DNA from: Icerya purchasi
Taxonomy: Eukaryota > Arthropoda > Insecta > Hemiptera > Monophlebidae
Direction of reading: 5' to 3'
Length of the DNA: 64,000 nt
Assembly: GCA_039619475.1 (NCBI GenBank)
Contig: CM077116.1
Location: 380,394,760 to 380,458,759 of the forward strand
Below are positions 12,727 to 22,828 of this stretch, piece after piece (the first letter of the stretch is position 1; each line of letters opens with the position of its first letter). The position numbers and the translations under genes are program-made. The notes under the pieces are model-generated. The model made no database searches. It had not been told where the DNA came from and was given only the letters and a program-made list of their open reading frames with translations.

Positions 12727-13420
12727 AAGAACGAAAAAGAATTGTCCACAGCAGATAGCATTTAACCTGGTAATTTCCGCTTCGGATTTAAAAGATCGAA
12801 AAGATTACATGTTATAATTATACGGGAAATTATAGATAACGCAGTAAACTACTTCATATAAAAATATGCCTATAACTCTCATTTCGACCGTATTTTTTCA
12901 CATTGTATGTTAAGCTGTATAGGATTGCAAATTGAACCAATCGCAGTTCAGAATTTTATTTAAATAAATCAATTTATATACCGCAGTTTGTAAAATAAAC
13001 ATTTTTATTTGTTGTTATATCATCATTATCGTTCAGTTTTACGAACAGTTTTCGTACGGTTTAAAATATTTTAATAGCCTTTTTTTTTTTCTTACATAAA
13101 ACGATAAAATTAACTTCGCGCATTTCCTATCATCTGAAGTATGAATTCAGTTCAAGAGAAAATTAATCTCTTCGGCGAGAATCTTGCCGATATTATTACA
13201 TCACATACTACATAGAATACTTCTACTCTGAATTCCGATTATACTTTTAAATCAAGCGAATTATTTTTATTTCGTAAAAAAAATCTTTTAATTCGTTCAC
13301 GTTTTATGTTTTTAGTTTTATTTTGTCAAATCTTCGCTTTGCAAACGAAAAAAAACTGCATTCATCAGAAATAATGTTTAATTTAACATCAGGATTTCTT
13401 CGGTAATATTTAATGTTCCA
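12727..13420. other. Nothing recognised
   Basis: AT-rich intergenic or intronic sequence with no assignable feature. Confidence 0.4.
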
Positions 13421-13422
13421 AA

Positions 13423-14400
13423 TAGTTATTCTTCCTAAACGTTTTTTCTTTTTCTTTCAATAAGATAAACCACATGCTAGCAGTAAACTTCATTTTCATG
13501 ATTATTAATATCTAAAAGTTACTTTGTTTTCACTTAATGCAGGCCCGGATTAAGTGTATAATAGGCTCGGGACTACAGAAATATTAGGAGTTCTTTTCGG
13601 AAGTGACAAAATTATCAGTTTTATAGAATAATTAAATTTTCTTTAATTTAATTTAATTACACTATTTTGAATTCTCGAATTGACATATAATTATTAATGT
13701 AAACAAAACTAAATGTCATACAGACACAATAGGTAGAATTTTCAATGCCGAAAAATATATACATATATGTATATATAATTTTAAACAATGAATTTTTCAG
13801 CAAATTTTAACCAAAGATCTGCATAAAAGGATAGTGTGCGTGCGTATGTTGCGCGCACACACATTCGTGCAGATATTTCCCAAAAACGTAGATTCCGACT
13901 CGTTATACCTGAAAACAAATTTCTAACGCGTTTTTAAGAAACTCGAAATTTTACTATTACGAAGTTTCCTCCTCTAGGAGGAGATACAATTGGATACAAA
14001 ATTATTAACAAATAAATGTATTCAAAAATGCACTTGCTCCTGTAAAGTTAATTCTATTTATTTAAAAAAAAGTTGATGTATATGACAAATGATAGATTAA
14101 TTTTTTTAGTACATGTTGAAAGTGGGTGTCTCTTGGGGGGCTCCTTTATAAGGAGGAGCCCGGGGCTGCAGTCCAACCCCCCCCCCCTCCCTAGACCCCT
14201 AAAACCAGGTCTAATTTAATGAAAATTTAAAATCATTAAATCGATACAGGCCCCAGAAATCTAGTTATTCTTCCTAGACGTTTTTTTCTTTTTCTTTTAA
14301 TAAGATAAACCACATGTTAGTAGTGAACTTCATTTTCATGATTACTAATATCTAAAAGTTACTTTATGTTTTCACTTAATGAAAATTTAAAATCATTGAA
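13423..14400. repeat. Direct duplication of a ~150-bp segment, first copy interrupted
   Basis: The segment running from TTATTCTTCCTAAACG to CACTTAATG and its tail GAAAATTTAAAATCATT occurs twice. The first copy is 13423-13539 continuing at 14222-14250; the second is uninterrupted at about 14262-14400. The copies differ by scattered substitutions and a few indels. The uninterrupted copy serves as an empty site for the insertion at 13540-14213. Confidence 0.85.
13540..14213. mobile_element. ~674-bp non-autonomous insertion, hAT-like
   Basis: Begins CAGGCCCGGATTAAG and ends near CCAGGTCTA. It is flanked by ACTTAATG on the left and ATTTAATG on the right (7 of 8 bases). The second copy of the duplicated segment shows the site without the insertion. 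Terminal inverted repeats are weak. Near the right end a palindromic GC-rich block (GGCTCCTTTATAAGGAGGAGCC) is followed by a C run. No coding frame. The superfamily call rests only on the 8-bp flank and the CAG start. Confidence 0.55.
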
Positions 14401-14857
14401 TAGATACAAGCTGTATTGTTACATTCCTTTCTTAAGACTGGAAATCTTGATAAAGATCTACATTTAGAGAATTACTTATTTAATGCATTTAGAAAATTAA
14501 ACTAATAATTTATAATCAAATAAGATCCCTGTAATTGAAGTAACTGTATAAAACTTAAATATTGGATCAATGAAATATCTCAATCTTTTTCATTTCCACA
14601 AACACAAATTATAAGACCTGAATACTACCCAAATGATATCGAAATAACTTATTAAATTACATTTAAAGATTCAGTACGTTAAAATTAACATTAATTTATG
14701 CACAGTGGCGGCTCGTGAGTAACAAAAGTGGAAGTTCACAATTAAACATATTAAATATTACACAAATATTTATTGAAAAAAATTTATCAAAAACTATATA
14801 TGTATATATATATATATACGTGTGCCTGTGTTTGCGCGAGCATAATATTAATAATTT

Positions 14858-15073
14858 TCAGTTAAAAGTCTTGTAAACTAAATCTATTCTTCTATCTTTC
14901 TTTAAAGAAAAAAAATCTATAACAGTTTCATGAAAGTTGGGAATATTGTGGAACATTTGTTTTTCAATTGATAACATAGCTAAAGCATTTGGCCTGTCTT
15001 CAAACAGTGTGCTATATACAAATATTTTAATTCGTTTTAGTGTCGAAAAACTCAATGAGAATGTAATTAGCAC
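14858..15073 (-). pseudogene. hAT transposase C-terminal fragment (dimerisation region)
   Basis: The 71-codon frame contains LSFSTLKRIKIF and NALAMLSIEKQM, matching the hAT dimerisation domain of the ZMYM6/SCAND3-like transposases (family: RSFSTLKRIKTFLR...DRLNALAMLSIE). The usual preceding catalytic domain is missing. Upstream sequence is replaced by a Penelope-terminus-like segment. The homologous frame in copy 2 (39131-39346) keeps the same length with a few substitutions. Confidence 0.85.
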
Positions 15074-15094
15074 GTCTTATCCGTAAGTAAAATT

Positions 15095-15300
15095 ATAATT
15101 TTAGGTAGAAACTACGGCACTATTAAAAATATTCGAATGAACATATGCGGTCCATCATTAAAAACTAAACTGTGGTCCCAGTCATCGACTGTGTGTATAT
15201 ATTCAAAACGTTAGTAGTATTTTTAATAGTGATGTGGATTCTACCAAAAATTTTAATTTTAATTTTAATAATATGAACCATGAAAACTTGATACATATTT
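15095..15300. repeat. Penelope-terminus-like segment inside hAT copy 1
   Basis: Shares TAATTTTAGGTAGA..CTACG and GTCCATCAT..AAAACTAAAC with the 3' flank of the Penelope-like element (44325-44410), and ATGAACC..GAAAACT with that element's 5' flank (45898-45913). It also folds on itself: 15103-15136 is an imperfect inverted repeat of 15222-15258. Present in both hAT copies, so it was in place before they diverged. Confidence 0.55.
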
Positions 15301-15487
15301 TTATTTAAGTACATTAAAAAACAAACAAAAGTTAAAATTTTGCAAAATGTTTGTTATTGTTTTTTAAGTCTATGTAATATTTATATTTTATCATTATTTT
15401 AATTTATCAATTATTAGAATTATTTTGAATTTGCTTAAAAAGAAAAACAATTAAATTTTTATGCTAAAATATCCAGCCAACACCTTA

Positions 15488-16309
15488 GGGAGAGCGCCCA
15501 TCTAAGCGATACGATTCCGATACGACAGCGATTTTAAATCGTAAGCGATAGCAACACGATTCCAATACGACGTAACGCCCACTGAAGCAACGCGATTTAT
15601 CCACTGGAGAAGCAACTTAATTTATGATGTGGTGTGATAGTGCAAAAAATGTCATATTTTTCTTCGTTTTCCTGTTCTTTTTTTAGTGAAGAAGCAATGT
15701 ATCGTTAGTAAATCTTAACAATTTAAATCAAAAAAGAAAACAACGTTATTGAGTACATCCATTTTTTCAAAAGAGTAACAAAATAAATGCTTTAATGTTT
15801 ATAAAAAACTGAATATATACTCGGAAAAGTTCTAAAGTTTTTATGGAATGAATAAGGAAACGTTTAATTGGTTAGTAGAGAAAATTGGCCAAAAATTGTA
15901 AAAAAAAACACCCATTTTAGAACATTTATACACCGTAGAAACGTATTTTAATCACATTACGGGAAATACATTTGTTAATTATGTATATTTAAATGTTTAG
16001 AAACATTTTCTATACCATATACATATATATTGCTGTTAATTTATATTACATAACAAAATAAGAAAATGTAAATATTAATATTTATTTCATAAATATGAAT
16101 TGTTTTTAAAAATATTCTGAAATAAATTTAAAACACCGATTTTAAATTGTTATTTTTGCCGATTATTCATATTACGCATAAAAATTCAGAATGTAAACAA
16201 ACAATCGCTTGCTCAAGCAACTAAATATAAAACATGTAGCACTCGAGCGACGGCGATACGATAGTTGCTTATCGGTTGCTTGTCGCATCGCGTCAGTGGG
16301 CGCTCTCCC
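15488..16309. mobile_element. PIF/Harbinger-like MITE nested in hAT copy 1
   Basis: 822 bp with perfect 13-bp terminal inverted repeats GGGAGAGCGCCCA / TGGGCGCTCTCCC. It is flanked by direct TTA (15485-15487 and 16310-16312). Copy 2 of the hAT has the uninterrupted CACCTTAAACAG at the same place, so boundaries and the 3-bp duplication are exact. Subterminal repeats of CGATACGA and a reversed CGCCCACTGA occur near the ends. No coding capacity. TTA duplications with GG-starting ends fit PIF/Harbinger. Confidence 0.88.
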
Positions 16310-16895
16310 TTAAACAGTATCAGTTTTACATAATGCACGTCTCACCAAAAAGAGTATAATATATTGACAAATTATAAGATACAGTAGAAATCAGTTATAA
16401 ATACATTCAAGGAGGTGAATAATCTGATCGTTATATCCCATATCAAATAAAGCATTATAATTTTTTAATGTCCAAAATTGACTACTTATGAACAGTTCGT
16501 TACAAAACTAACATGAAATATTTTATGGCATAAATTACACTGAATAAGTAATCATTTATTTATAATTATAACTACACATATTTCTTAGCCACAAATACAA
16601 ACATTACACTTTCTTTTTTGTACATAAAAGTATGATAATAAAAAAACTTAAATCAGTATAAAGCAAGAGTAAGAGAAAAGAAACTGTACCAAAACGAAAG
16701 TGGTTTGATATTTTCTTACCTTTGAAGAAATTTGTAATTTTTCGATTTTTTATTTTAACAAAAGTAGTCTTTTTCTAACATTTTTTGCAATGGTCTTACC
16801 ACAGGTTTTCATCAGTGTTATATTTATAATAAACATTTTACATGTCACACTAACAAAATAAGCAGAACAAAAAATAATGGTGTATGTGTTCTGTT

Positions 16896-17194
16896 CATGG
16901 GCGTCACCAGCGCGTGGCAGGGAAGGGCAGCTGTCCCCCCCCCGGAGCCTTGAAACTTTTTAATCAACTAGCATCGATGAGTATTCATAGGCACGTAATC
17001 ATGGACAATTTAAAATACTTATGTTTTAATTAAGATTTTATTCTTGTTTAATAAAATATTAAGCCTTTACAACTTATAAATTTTATTTTTCCTATAACTC
17101 ATATCCTTTTTCTATCATTTTGCCCCCCCCCCCCCCCCTGGCGGCTGGCAACCCATCTTGCCCCTCCCTGGGTCATCGGTTGGCGACGCCCTTG
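16896..17194. mobile_element. hAT-like MITE nested in hAT copy 1
   Basis: 299 bp; ends CATGGGCGTCACCAGC and (complement) CAAGGGCGTCGCCAAC; flanked by GTTCTGTT at 16888-16895 and 17195-17202. The empty site in hAT copy 2 reads GTTCGGTT (40336-40343). C-runs near both ends are unusual. A related copy lies at 36472-36709. Confidence 0.87.
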
Positions 17195-17640
17195 GTTCTG
17201 TTTGTATAAATTTCATTTCTTCATTAAAAAAGATCGGGGATGATGTTTTTATTAAATTCATCTGCGTAAATCTTTCGAAGCTAAATACTAAGTGGTATAC
17301 CATTATAACCAATTTTTACTGTATTTCAATATTTGGAAATTATAATGTTGACAAATAGAACCACAGTAATTTTAAACACATAACTGTTTTCAAATGTACA
17401 ATATTGTACTAACTTGTATATGTATCAACAGAATAACACAACCGATATAATTTAGATGCAGCAATACACATTTCTTATAAAATAAAAGTAAAAATAAACA
17501 TATAAATATACTCCAAACAAACTTTATTTCCCTCAAAATCCAAATATAGGTATAAGCGATAAAAAAATGTAAACATATAATCGTTTTATGAAAATTTATC
17601 GATTAATTCTGTTTATAATCAAATTCACTTTATTAAAGTA

Positions 17641-17820
17641 CTACCCACCTACAAAATAGAATCTTGCAAAAACAACGCCTATTGTTTGGTTCACAAGTCG
17701 AGTGTTTCCATCAAGCCGATATAACACATACACTAACACAACACCATTTTTATCTTTCTTACACACTACTACATTATACTTATATGGTTTTCGATTGCAT
17801 GTGCTACAAGTAGCCTTCAC
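17641..17820 (-). pseudogene. Open 59-residue frame inside hAT, exon-like
   Basis: The - strand reads VKATCSTCNRKP...VLVYVLYRLDGNTRLVNQ...VGG to a TAG at 17641, preceded by the acceptor-like ATTCTTTTAG. The frame is free of stops and has a Cys-x2-Cys pair. I do not recognise the family. It may be an N-terminal part of the lost transposase or a captured host exon. In copy 2 the same frame is split by the insertion at 41872-43173 and the acceptor AG is mutated to AC. Confidence 0.45.
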
Positions 17821-18187
17821 ACTAAAAGAATTCTGGATAAAATTTAGTTACTTTTTAAAAATGTAAAATCAATTTATTTTTACATTAATTTTACTAATAG
17901 CGATATGTAAATAATAAATATAAGTAAAAACGTTGGATTATACTTTTTTAAAGTTCAATCCAAAGTTTCATGTGCAAATGTGAACACATGCACGAGCCGC
18001 CACTGTTTATGTATAAATAATAATTAAGCTATTTATAAAACATTTATTACAATTACAAAATCTCCAAGAGATCACACATCATTCGTTGATTAAATTATTT
18101 TTATATATTCATTATTCACAAAATTATCAAAATTAAAGTAAAAAAAAATATTAAGTTTATATTAAAAATTATTTATGCTATACTTAC

Positions 18188-21100
18188 AATCAGGACAAAG
18201 CCCAAGTAATGCAAATTTTCCCTTTGGGTCCATATAGAGGAGGGCAAATTCGCTATCTAAAACAAGAATATGCAGTTAAAAGAAAATTTACTTTTACTAT
18301 TTCAATTTCATAAACAACTACAATATTTCATACCTCCAAATAATACTGAAATTCGTTTTAAGAAAAATGTCCCTGTACTGGTAATTTGTAACAGATATTT
18401 AAAATAATTATGTATTAATCTACTTTATTTAGAAATTTCGCTAACATTATTTTACACACATTCAGCTATCAATAATGTTGTGCAAGTAAAAATGGTTTCA
18501 ATCACAAATATTAATGGAGATCATCAGGCTTATGAAAAGTAATTTAATGAGACAGATAGAAGGGCTGGATTTCTTTTATTATTATTACTTTTTTTTTTTT
18601 CTTTTCTGTATTGAAAGACACGATCTCATGATATGAAATACCTGGCTCAAGCAGCACAAAAGAAAATTGTTTACGTGAGTCAGTCCTAGAGACCAAGCCA
18701 GAAACCACATAGATCGTATACTCATAAATAATAAAAGATTCAACAATGCAGTCAAGAATTACTACACTTATCCTAGTGCTGATCGAAATTCTGACCACAA
18801 GTTGTTGGTGGAAAAATGAAAGATAGTTTTAAAGAATCAGAGGAAGACAAAAGAACAACTCGGTATCACGAAAATCAAAAGTCAAAACTAGTACAAAAGA
18901 AATTCCAAAAAAAGTTGGATAAACAAAACAGAACAGAGCAGAGAATGAGGATTAAAGTATCGAAACGATGTAGAAAACCTGGAAGTGAAAGGTCAAAATG
19001 GTAGCAGAAAATGCGATTCCACTCAACATAAAAAGAATAAAACAAATGATGGCCACAAATAAGAAGAGAAGAAGTGGGAGAGCATACATGCGAGCGAAAG
19101 ATGGAAAATATTGCTTAAACAATCAAGAAACGGAAGAGATTGGGATAAAATACATAAATGAAGTATGCGTGATACGCGATCGGCTCAAACTGAAGTTACA
19201 ACTGCAGAAAAAGCACCACGAATGGAATTATGAAAATTGTAGTTGTATCTTAAAATAACAATAAAATTGAATTGAATTTAATTAAATTTATAATTCACAC
19301 AAACAATAAATGTTAAATGTTTGTCAGATAATTAAAATGAGAAAACACAAATAAAGTTGATTTTAGTACGAAAAAAAAAGAGAAAGAAAAAAAATGTACA
19401 TAGTAAAACAATAAAAATGCTTATTCCTAGTGAATCTAAATTACTGAATTAAACTGTACTAATTTGACATTGACCTTCTTTTAATTAAATTTATTTTTTC
19501 ATTCATCTTTTTATATTTCGAATGTTGCGGTTTAAATTTGAAACCGTTTAATAACGTAATCGTCTAGTAACAGTCTTCTTGGTGAATCCGTTTCATAATT
19601 CACTTTAAATTAAAAATTTAATTCAATTTTTTTTATAAATTATCTTTCACTATAGTGATTCAGAATTTTTGTTTTGTACGTAAGTGACAATTTATAGGAA
19701 CTATGATTGAAGAACAGTTTTCTTCAGTACTATGATGTATACAAAACCGGTCCGGAACAGTAACAAATTGCGCCTTCATAGTACACCTTGGTAATTTGTT
19801 TGGTGTATTGATGCGGTGATTTTTCTCACATTGAAAAAGAAAAAAGAAAAAAAAGATCGGCAATGGAGTTATTTTTTTGAGAAGTGTTCTGTTTGAACTA
19901 TTTTTTTTCGTACACCATCAAGCAATAGCAATTATGGAGCCGCGAATCTGAAATACGCATGTGTGCACCTTTCAAGTACGCTATTTACCAATCGCTTTTG
20001 TTTCTCTTACCGATTTTTCAATTTATTTTTTGTCCTATAAAACATGCCGATATTGCTAAATAAAATTTTTCGAATTAATATTAATTTTTTTTTTCCGTGC
20101 ATTTTCATTTTTAGGCGAAACGGGAAGTTACCAGAAAATTCAAAATAACACGACCCATACTCGTATTACATGAAAGCTTTCATGAAGAATAAACATCAGT
20201 TATCGATACTGATATGAATAAGTAATTATAAAAGACTTAATTACTATAAAAGAAAATTATAATGACGTACTGTATAAGTCTTGATCTTTATGATTTATGT
20301 CCATTATAAGTGAGTCTCCACCATCCATATTTCTAATCCAAGCTGAAATGAAGTACATTAACATTATTGCATTCATTTACAAAGGAAAGTACGTATATGT
20401 ATGTGTGAGAAACTTTTTTTTACTGTGATTCGTTGTTATAAATATATTGATACGGATTCGGGGTACTTTTTCCGCGATCTTTCGGCGATGCTCGAATTAG
20501 AAATTCTTTTCGGTGCGTGTGTCACTTATTCTTGGTTTTTTGAGCGTCGTCGAATTACTGGTGTCATCGTCATTAAAGATGCTTGTACGGCTCCTCTCTT
20601 TCATCAAACAGTACACTGCCATTCCCTACAATAATCTTTTACCAGTATTTTTAATGTCGAGAAAAACTCTGTACTCCAATTAGTTATATACTAATGAAAT
20701 AGTTCTATTATTATTTGTCACGTATCATGCAAATGATATTGATCCTACAACAAACGATAGTAAGAAACTTCATAATATCACATCCTATAATCGAACGAAT
20801 GTCGGAGTAGACTCTGTTGATCGAATGTGCCGATCTTATAATACCATTAGAAATTCAAGCAGGTGATCGTTAACAGTTTTTTTCAACATTTTCAATTTAT
20901 ACATATCAGCTATTAATAGATTAGTTATAGATGCGATAAATTTGATCCGAAAATCAAACTTAGAAAATTTTTGCGCCATTTGAGGGCGGAATATTAGACG
21001 CCCGTTAATTTAAAGGAGAGTGGAACAAACTGGTCTTCCACGCATGTTACAAATTCGCCGTAGGTAATTTTTAGGTATTCAGATTCCGTTGCTTATATCG

Positions 21101-22027
21101 AAAGACACTGTAAGTCGGTAAGTAAGTAATTCTTATGTGGTCGAAAACAACATAAAGGTACTTATCAGCGGTGCACATTATACAAAAATGCGTAAACGCG
21201 CGAAATCCGACACTAACTAAATTAGAATGCAATTAACGTTAAATTATATGTAAAGCATATACTTTTATGTAAATAATGATATTACCGCTTTATTCTTACT
21301 ATCTGAAATATTGCCATTATTAAACTAATTTCTAGCAGTGGAGAATGAAAAGGTTTTATATAATGTAGAAATAAATATTAATAAAATTATGAACACAATA
21401 ACAAATATTAAACATACATAAACATTGCGTTTCCAGTTATTTTATTAACTGTTTAACAAACGGAAAATATACTTACACATCTGATATTTCATTTTCAACA
21501 CTGCATATTCGCTATCATCGAAGGAATATGAAGAATATATAAAACGCGCTTGATGTATTCTAAAGTAAAAATTAAAAGAAGAAAAAAAAACAATAAAATG
21601 TAAATAAAATTATTCATTTTTTAAATATTTTTTTGATTCACTTTTTTATATTTTCAAAGTTGAAATTTAAAGTATTACCAAGAGGGAAATTATTAGTGTT
21701 TATCTTAAAATTAATTTCCATAATAAAATTTTACCAGAATGCATATGTAATTGTTACAATAATTACCCTGTATTAGGACCCAGTATAGTAAAATAACTAC
21801 TCTGAAATATTGCTTTTAATACTGGACACATTTCACCAATGCCTATTAAAAAAATAATAATAGTAATAATAAATTAATAAAATTAATTTCTTGAAAATAT
21901 TTAACGATACATTTGACATATACATGTACCTATTACAGTTACTAATGCTGCGTTTGGAAGATGTAATTCTTTTTTTATAATTATAAAGTATGTTTCTGTT
22001 TTCTTTTTTTTTTAACGTAGGCAGCAT
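18188..22027 (-). CDS. Unrecognised five-exon host gene
   Basis: Exons on the - strand: 22027-21943, 21842-21767, 21559-21477, 20342-20271, 18256-18188. Each has GT donors (GTAACT, GTAATT, GTAAGT, GTACGT, GTAAGT) and AG acceptors. Intron phases chain without conflict, rebuilding Ser, Gly, Ser and Asn codons at the junctions. The start is ATG at 22027 (MLPTLKKKENRN), just downstream of an in-frame stop; an earlier exon spliced at the TTTTAAG before it remains possible. Later exons give GEMCPVLKAIFQSSYFTIL, SSYSFDDSEYAVLKMKYQ, WIRNMDGGDSLIMDINHK and NSEFALLYMDPKGKFALL. DSEYAVLKM and NSEFALLYM look like two versions of one motif. No signal peptide, membrane segment or known domain was recognised. 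The last listed exon ends in phase 1, so at least one more exon follows, perhaps 10289-10081. The 1-3 kb introns hold RTE and piggyBac debris. Confidence 0.7.
18630..19256 (+). mobile_element. RTE-like LINE endonuclease remnant
   Basis: In several shifted frames the + strand reads LKQHKRKLFT, RNHIDRILINN, then PSADRNSDHKLLVEK. This is the C-terminal half of an APE-type LINE endonuclease, with the conserved SDH. A charged linker follows toward the RT domain (frames 18816-19004 and 18998-19258). The RT domain is absent. It lies within the intron between host exons at 20271 and 18256. Confidence 0.72.
19660..19835 (-). other. Exon-like frame, uncertain
   Basis: A strong pyrimidine tract and AG precede 19835 on the - strand, followed by a 57-codon frame ending at 19660 (KNHRINTPNKLPRCTMKAQF...). 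It lies between two exons of the - strand host gene and could be an alternative terminal exon. However, its main frame does not match the phase of the preceding exon, and the phase-matched frame closes after about 32 codons. May be chance. Confidence 0.22.
20455..20985 (+). mobile_element. piggyBac transposase remnant
   Basis: The + strand from about 20715 reads YHANDIDPTTNDSKK, then ITSYNRTNVGVDSVDRMCRS, then FFNIFNLYISAINRLVI. These are the C-terminal part of the piggyBac DDE core (family: YN..KGGVD.VDQ...Y, then FFN.L..SAINA). No termini or TTAA flanks were identified. The more GC-rich frame 20401-20634, on the same strand upstream, has a helix pattern (FGACVTYSWFFERRRIT) that faintly resembles the extreme C-terminus of piggyBac-derived proteins. 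That link is weak and out of order. Confidence 0.72.
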
Positions 22028-22199
22028 TAATAATAAGTCTTAAAATTTTAATTATTGCTGTTACGACAGATTAGCCACTCTCCCAGTACTATTAAACTAT
22101 GAACACGCTCTTTTAACATCCTATACTTCTAGCAATGTCTCCTTAATATCTAAAATGTTTTCTAATGAAAAAATGATACAATTTTTCAACGAAATTGTT

Positions 22200-22605
22200 T
22201 TAGACCATTTTATTTATTTATTGGTTTATTTATGGTCGCTTTATAACAACTAGGTTTTTAGCGACCACTATATGCATATATATATATATAAGTTTTACAG
22301 AATTCCGGATTAGTTAATTATACATTAATTAAACAAGAGAAGACATTTAGTTAAATGAAGCTATTTGCGTTCATGGGTTCATTGTATTTTAAAGTCTTGA
22401 GGTAATTTTCTGTGCTTCCAAGTGTGTCGTTGATAGATTCTGGGATGTTGAACTGTTCTCTAGTTGTCCTGAGGGGGCGACATTCTATTAAAATGTGACG
22501 TACATCAAAGTTTTGATCACAGTATGGACATTTTTGTGGTTCCTCTTTAGTTATATGATGGATGTGCGACGCTCTGATGTGGCCAGTTCTAAGTCTAGTA
22601 ATTAT
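22200..22605 (-). mobile_element. 5'-truncated LINE, ORF2 C-terminus and 3' UTR
   Basis: The - strand reads ITRLRTGHIRASHIHHITKE, then CPYCDQNFDVRHILIEC, then TTREQFNIPES to a stop near 22350. This is the Cys-Cys-His-Cys tail typical of RNase H-bearing LINE ORF2 proteins. The 3' UTR has a 7-bp stem (22234-22240 with 22260-22266, GGTCGCT/AGCGACC) and ends in TTTA-rich repeats. Frame intact over the whole fragment, so the insertion is fairly young. A different family from the adjacent long LINE. Confidence 0.85.
22234..22266 (-). other. 3' UTR stem-loop of the truncated LINE
   Basis: GGTCGCT pairs with AGCGACC across a 19-base loop near the element's 3' end, where some LINE reverse transcriptases recognise their RNA. 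Role inferred from position. Confidence 0.55.
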
Positions 22606-22828
22606 ACATTAGTCTGCATTTCTCATTTTATGTTTGACTTGTTTATTCGTTTTTTCAACATTCAAAATGCGACAATTAAATAAAATTTGTCGCACAATTC
22701 TGTTTATTTTTATCAACTTCAAAAAGAAAAAAAGTTTTTTTTTTTTTTTTTTTTTTTTATTTGAGCTTGCTGACAAAGAGCATTGACCCATGTTCGACAA
22801 GAAAGAAAAGTATTGCTGAATTAATTAT

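Larger units (their letters stand above)
14703..18005 (-). mobile_element. hAT element copy 1, transposase-defective
   Basis: Ends are CAGTGGCGGCTCGTG and its exact complement CACGAGCCGCCACTG. Flanks are TTTATGCA and TTTATGTA (7 of 8), the 8-bp duplication expected of hAT. The transposase runs on the - strand with only its C-terminus left (14858-15073). Copy 2 at 38956-43414 is near-identical over shared parts. Copy 1 alone carries nested insertions at 15488-16309 and 16896-17194. Without these its length would be about 2.2 kb. It lies in the presumed last intron of the - strand host gene. Confidence 0.92.
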
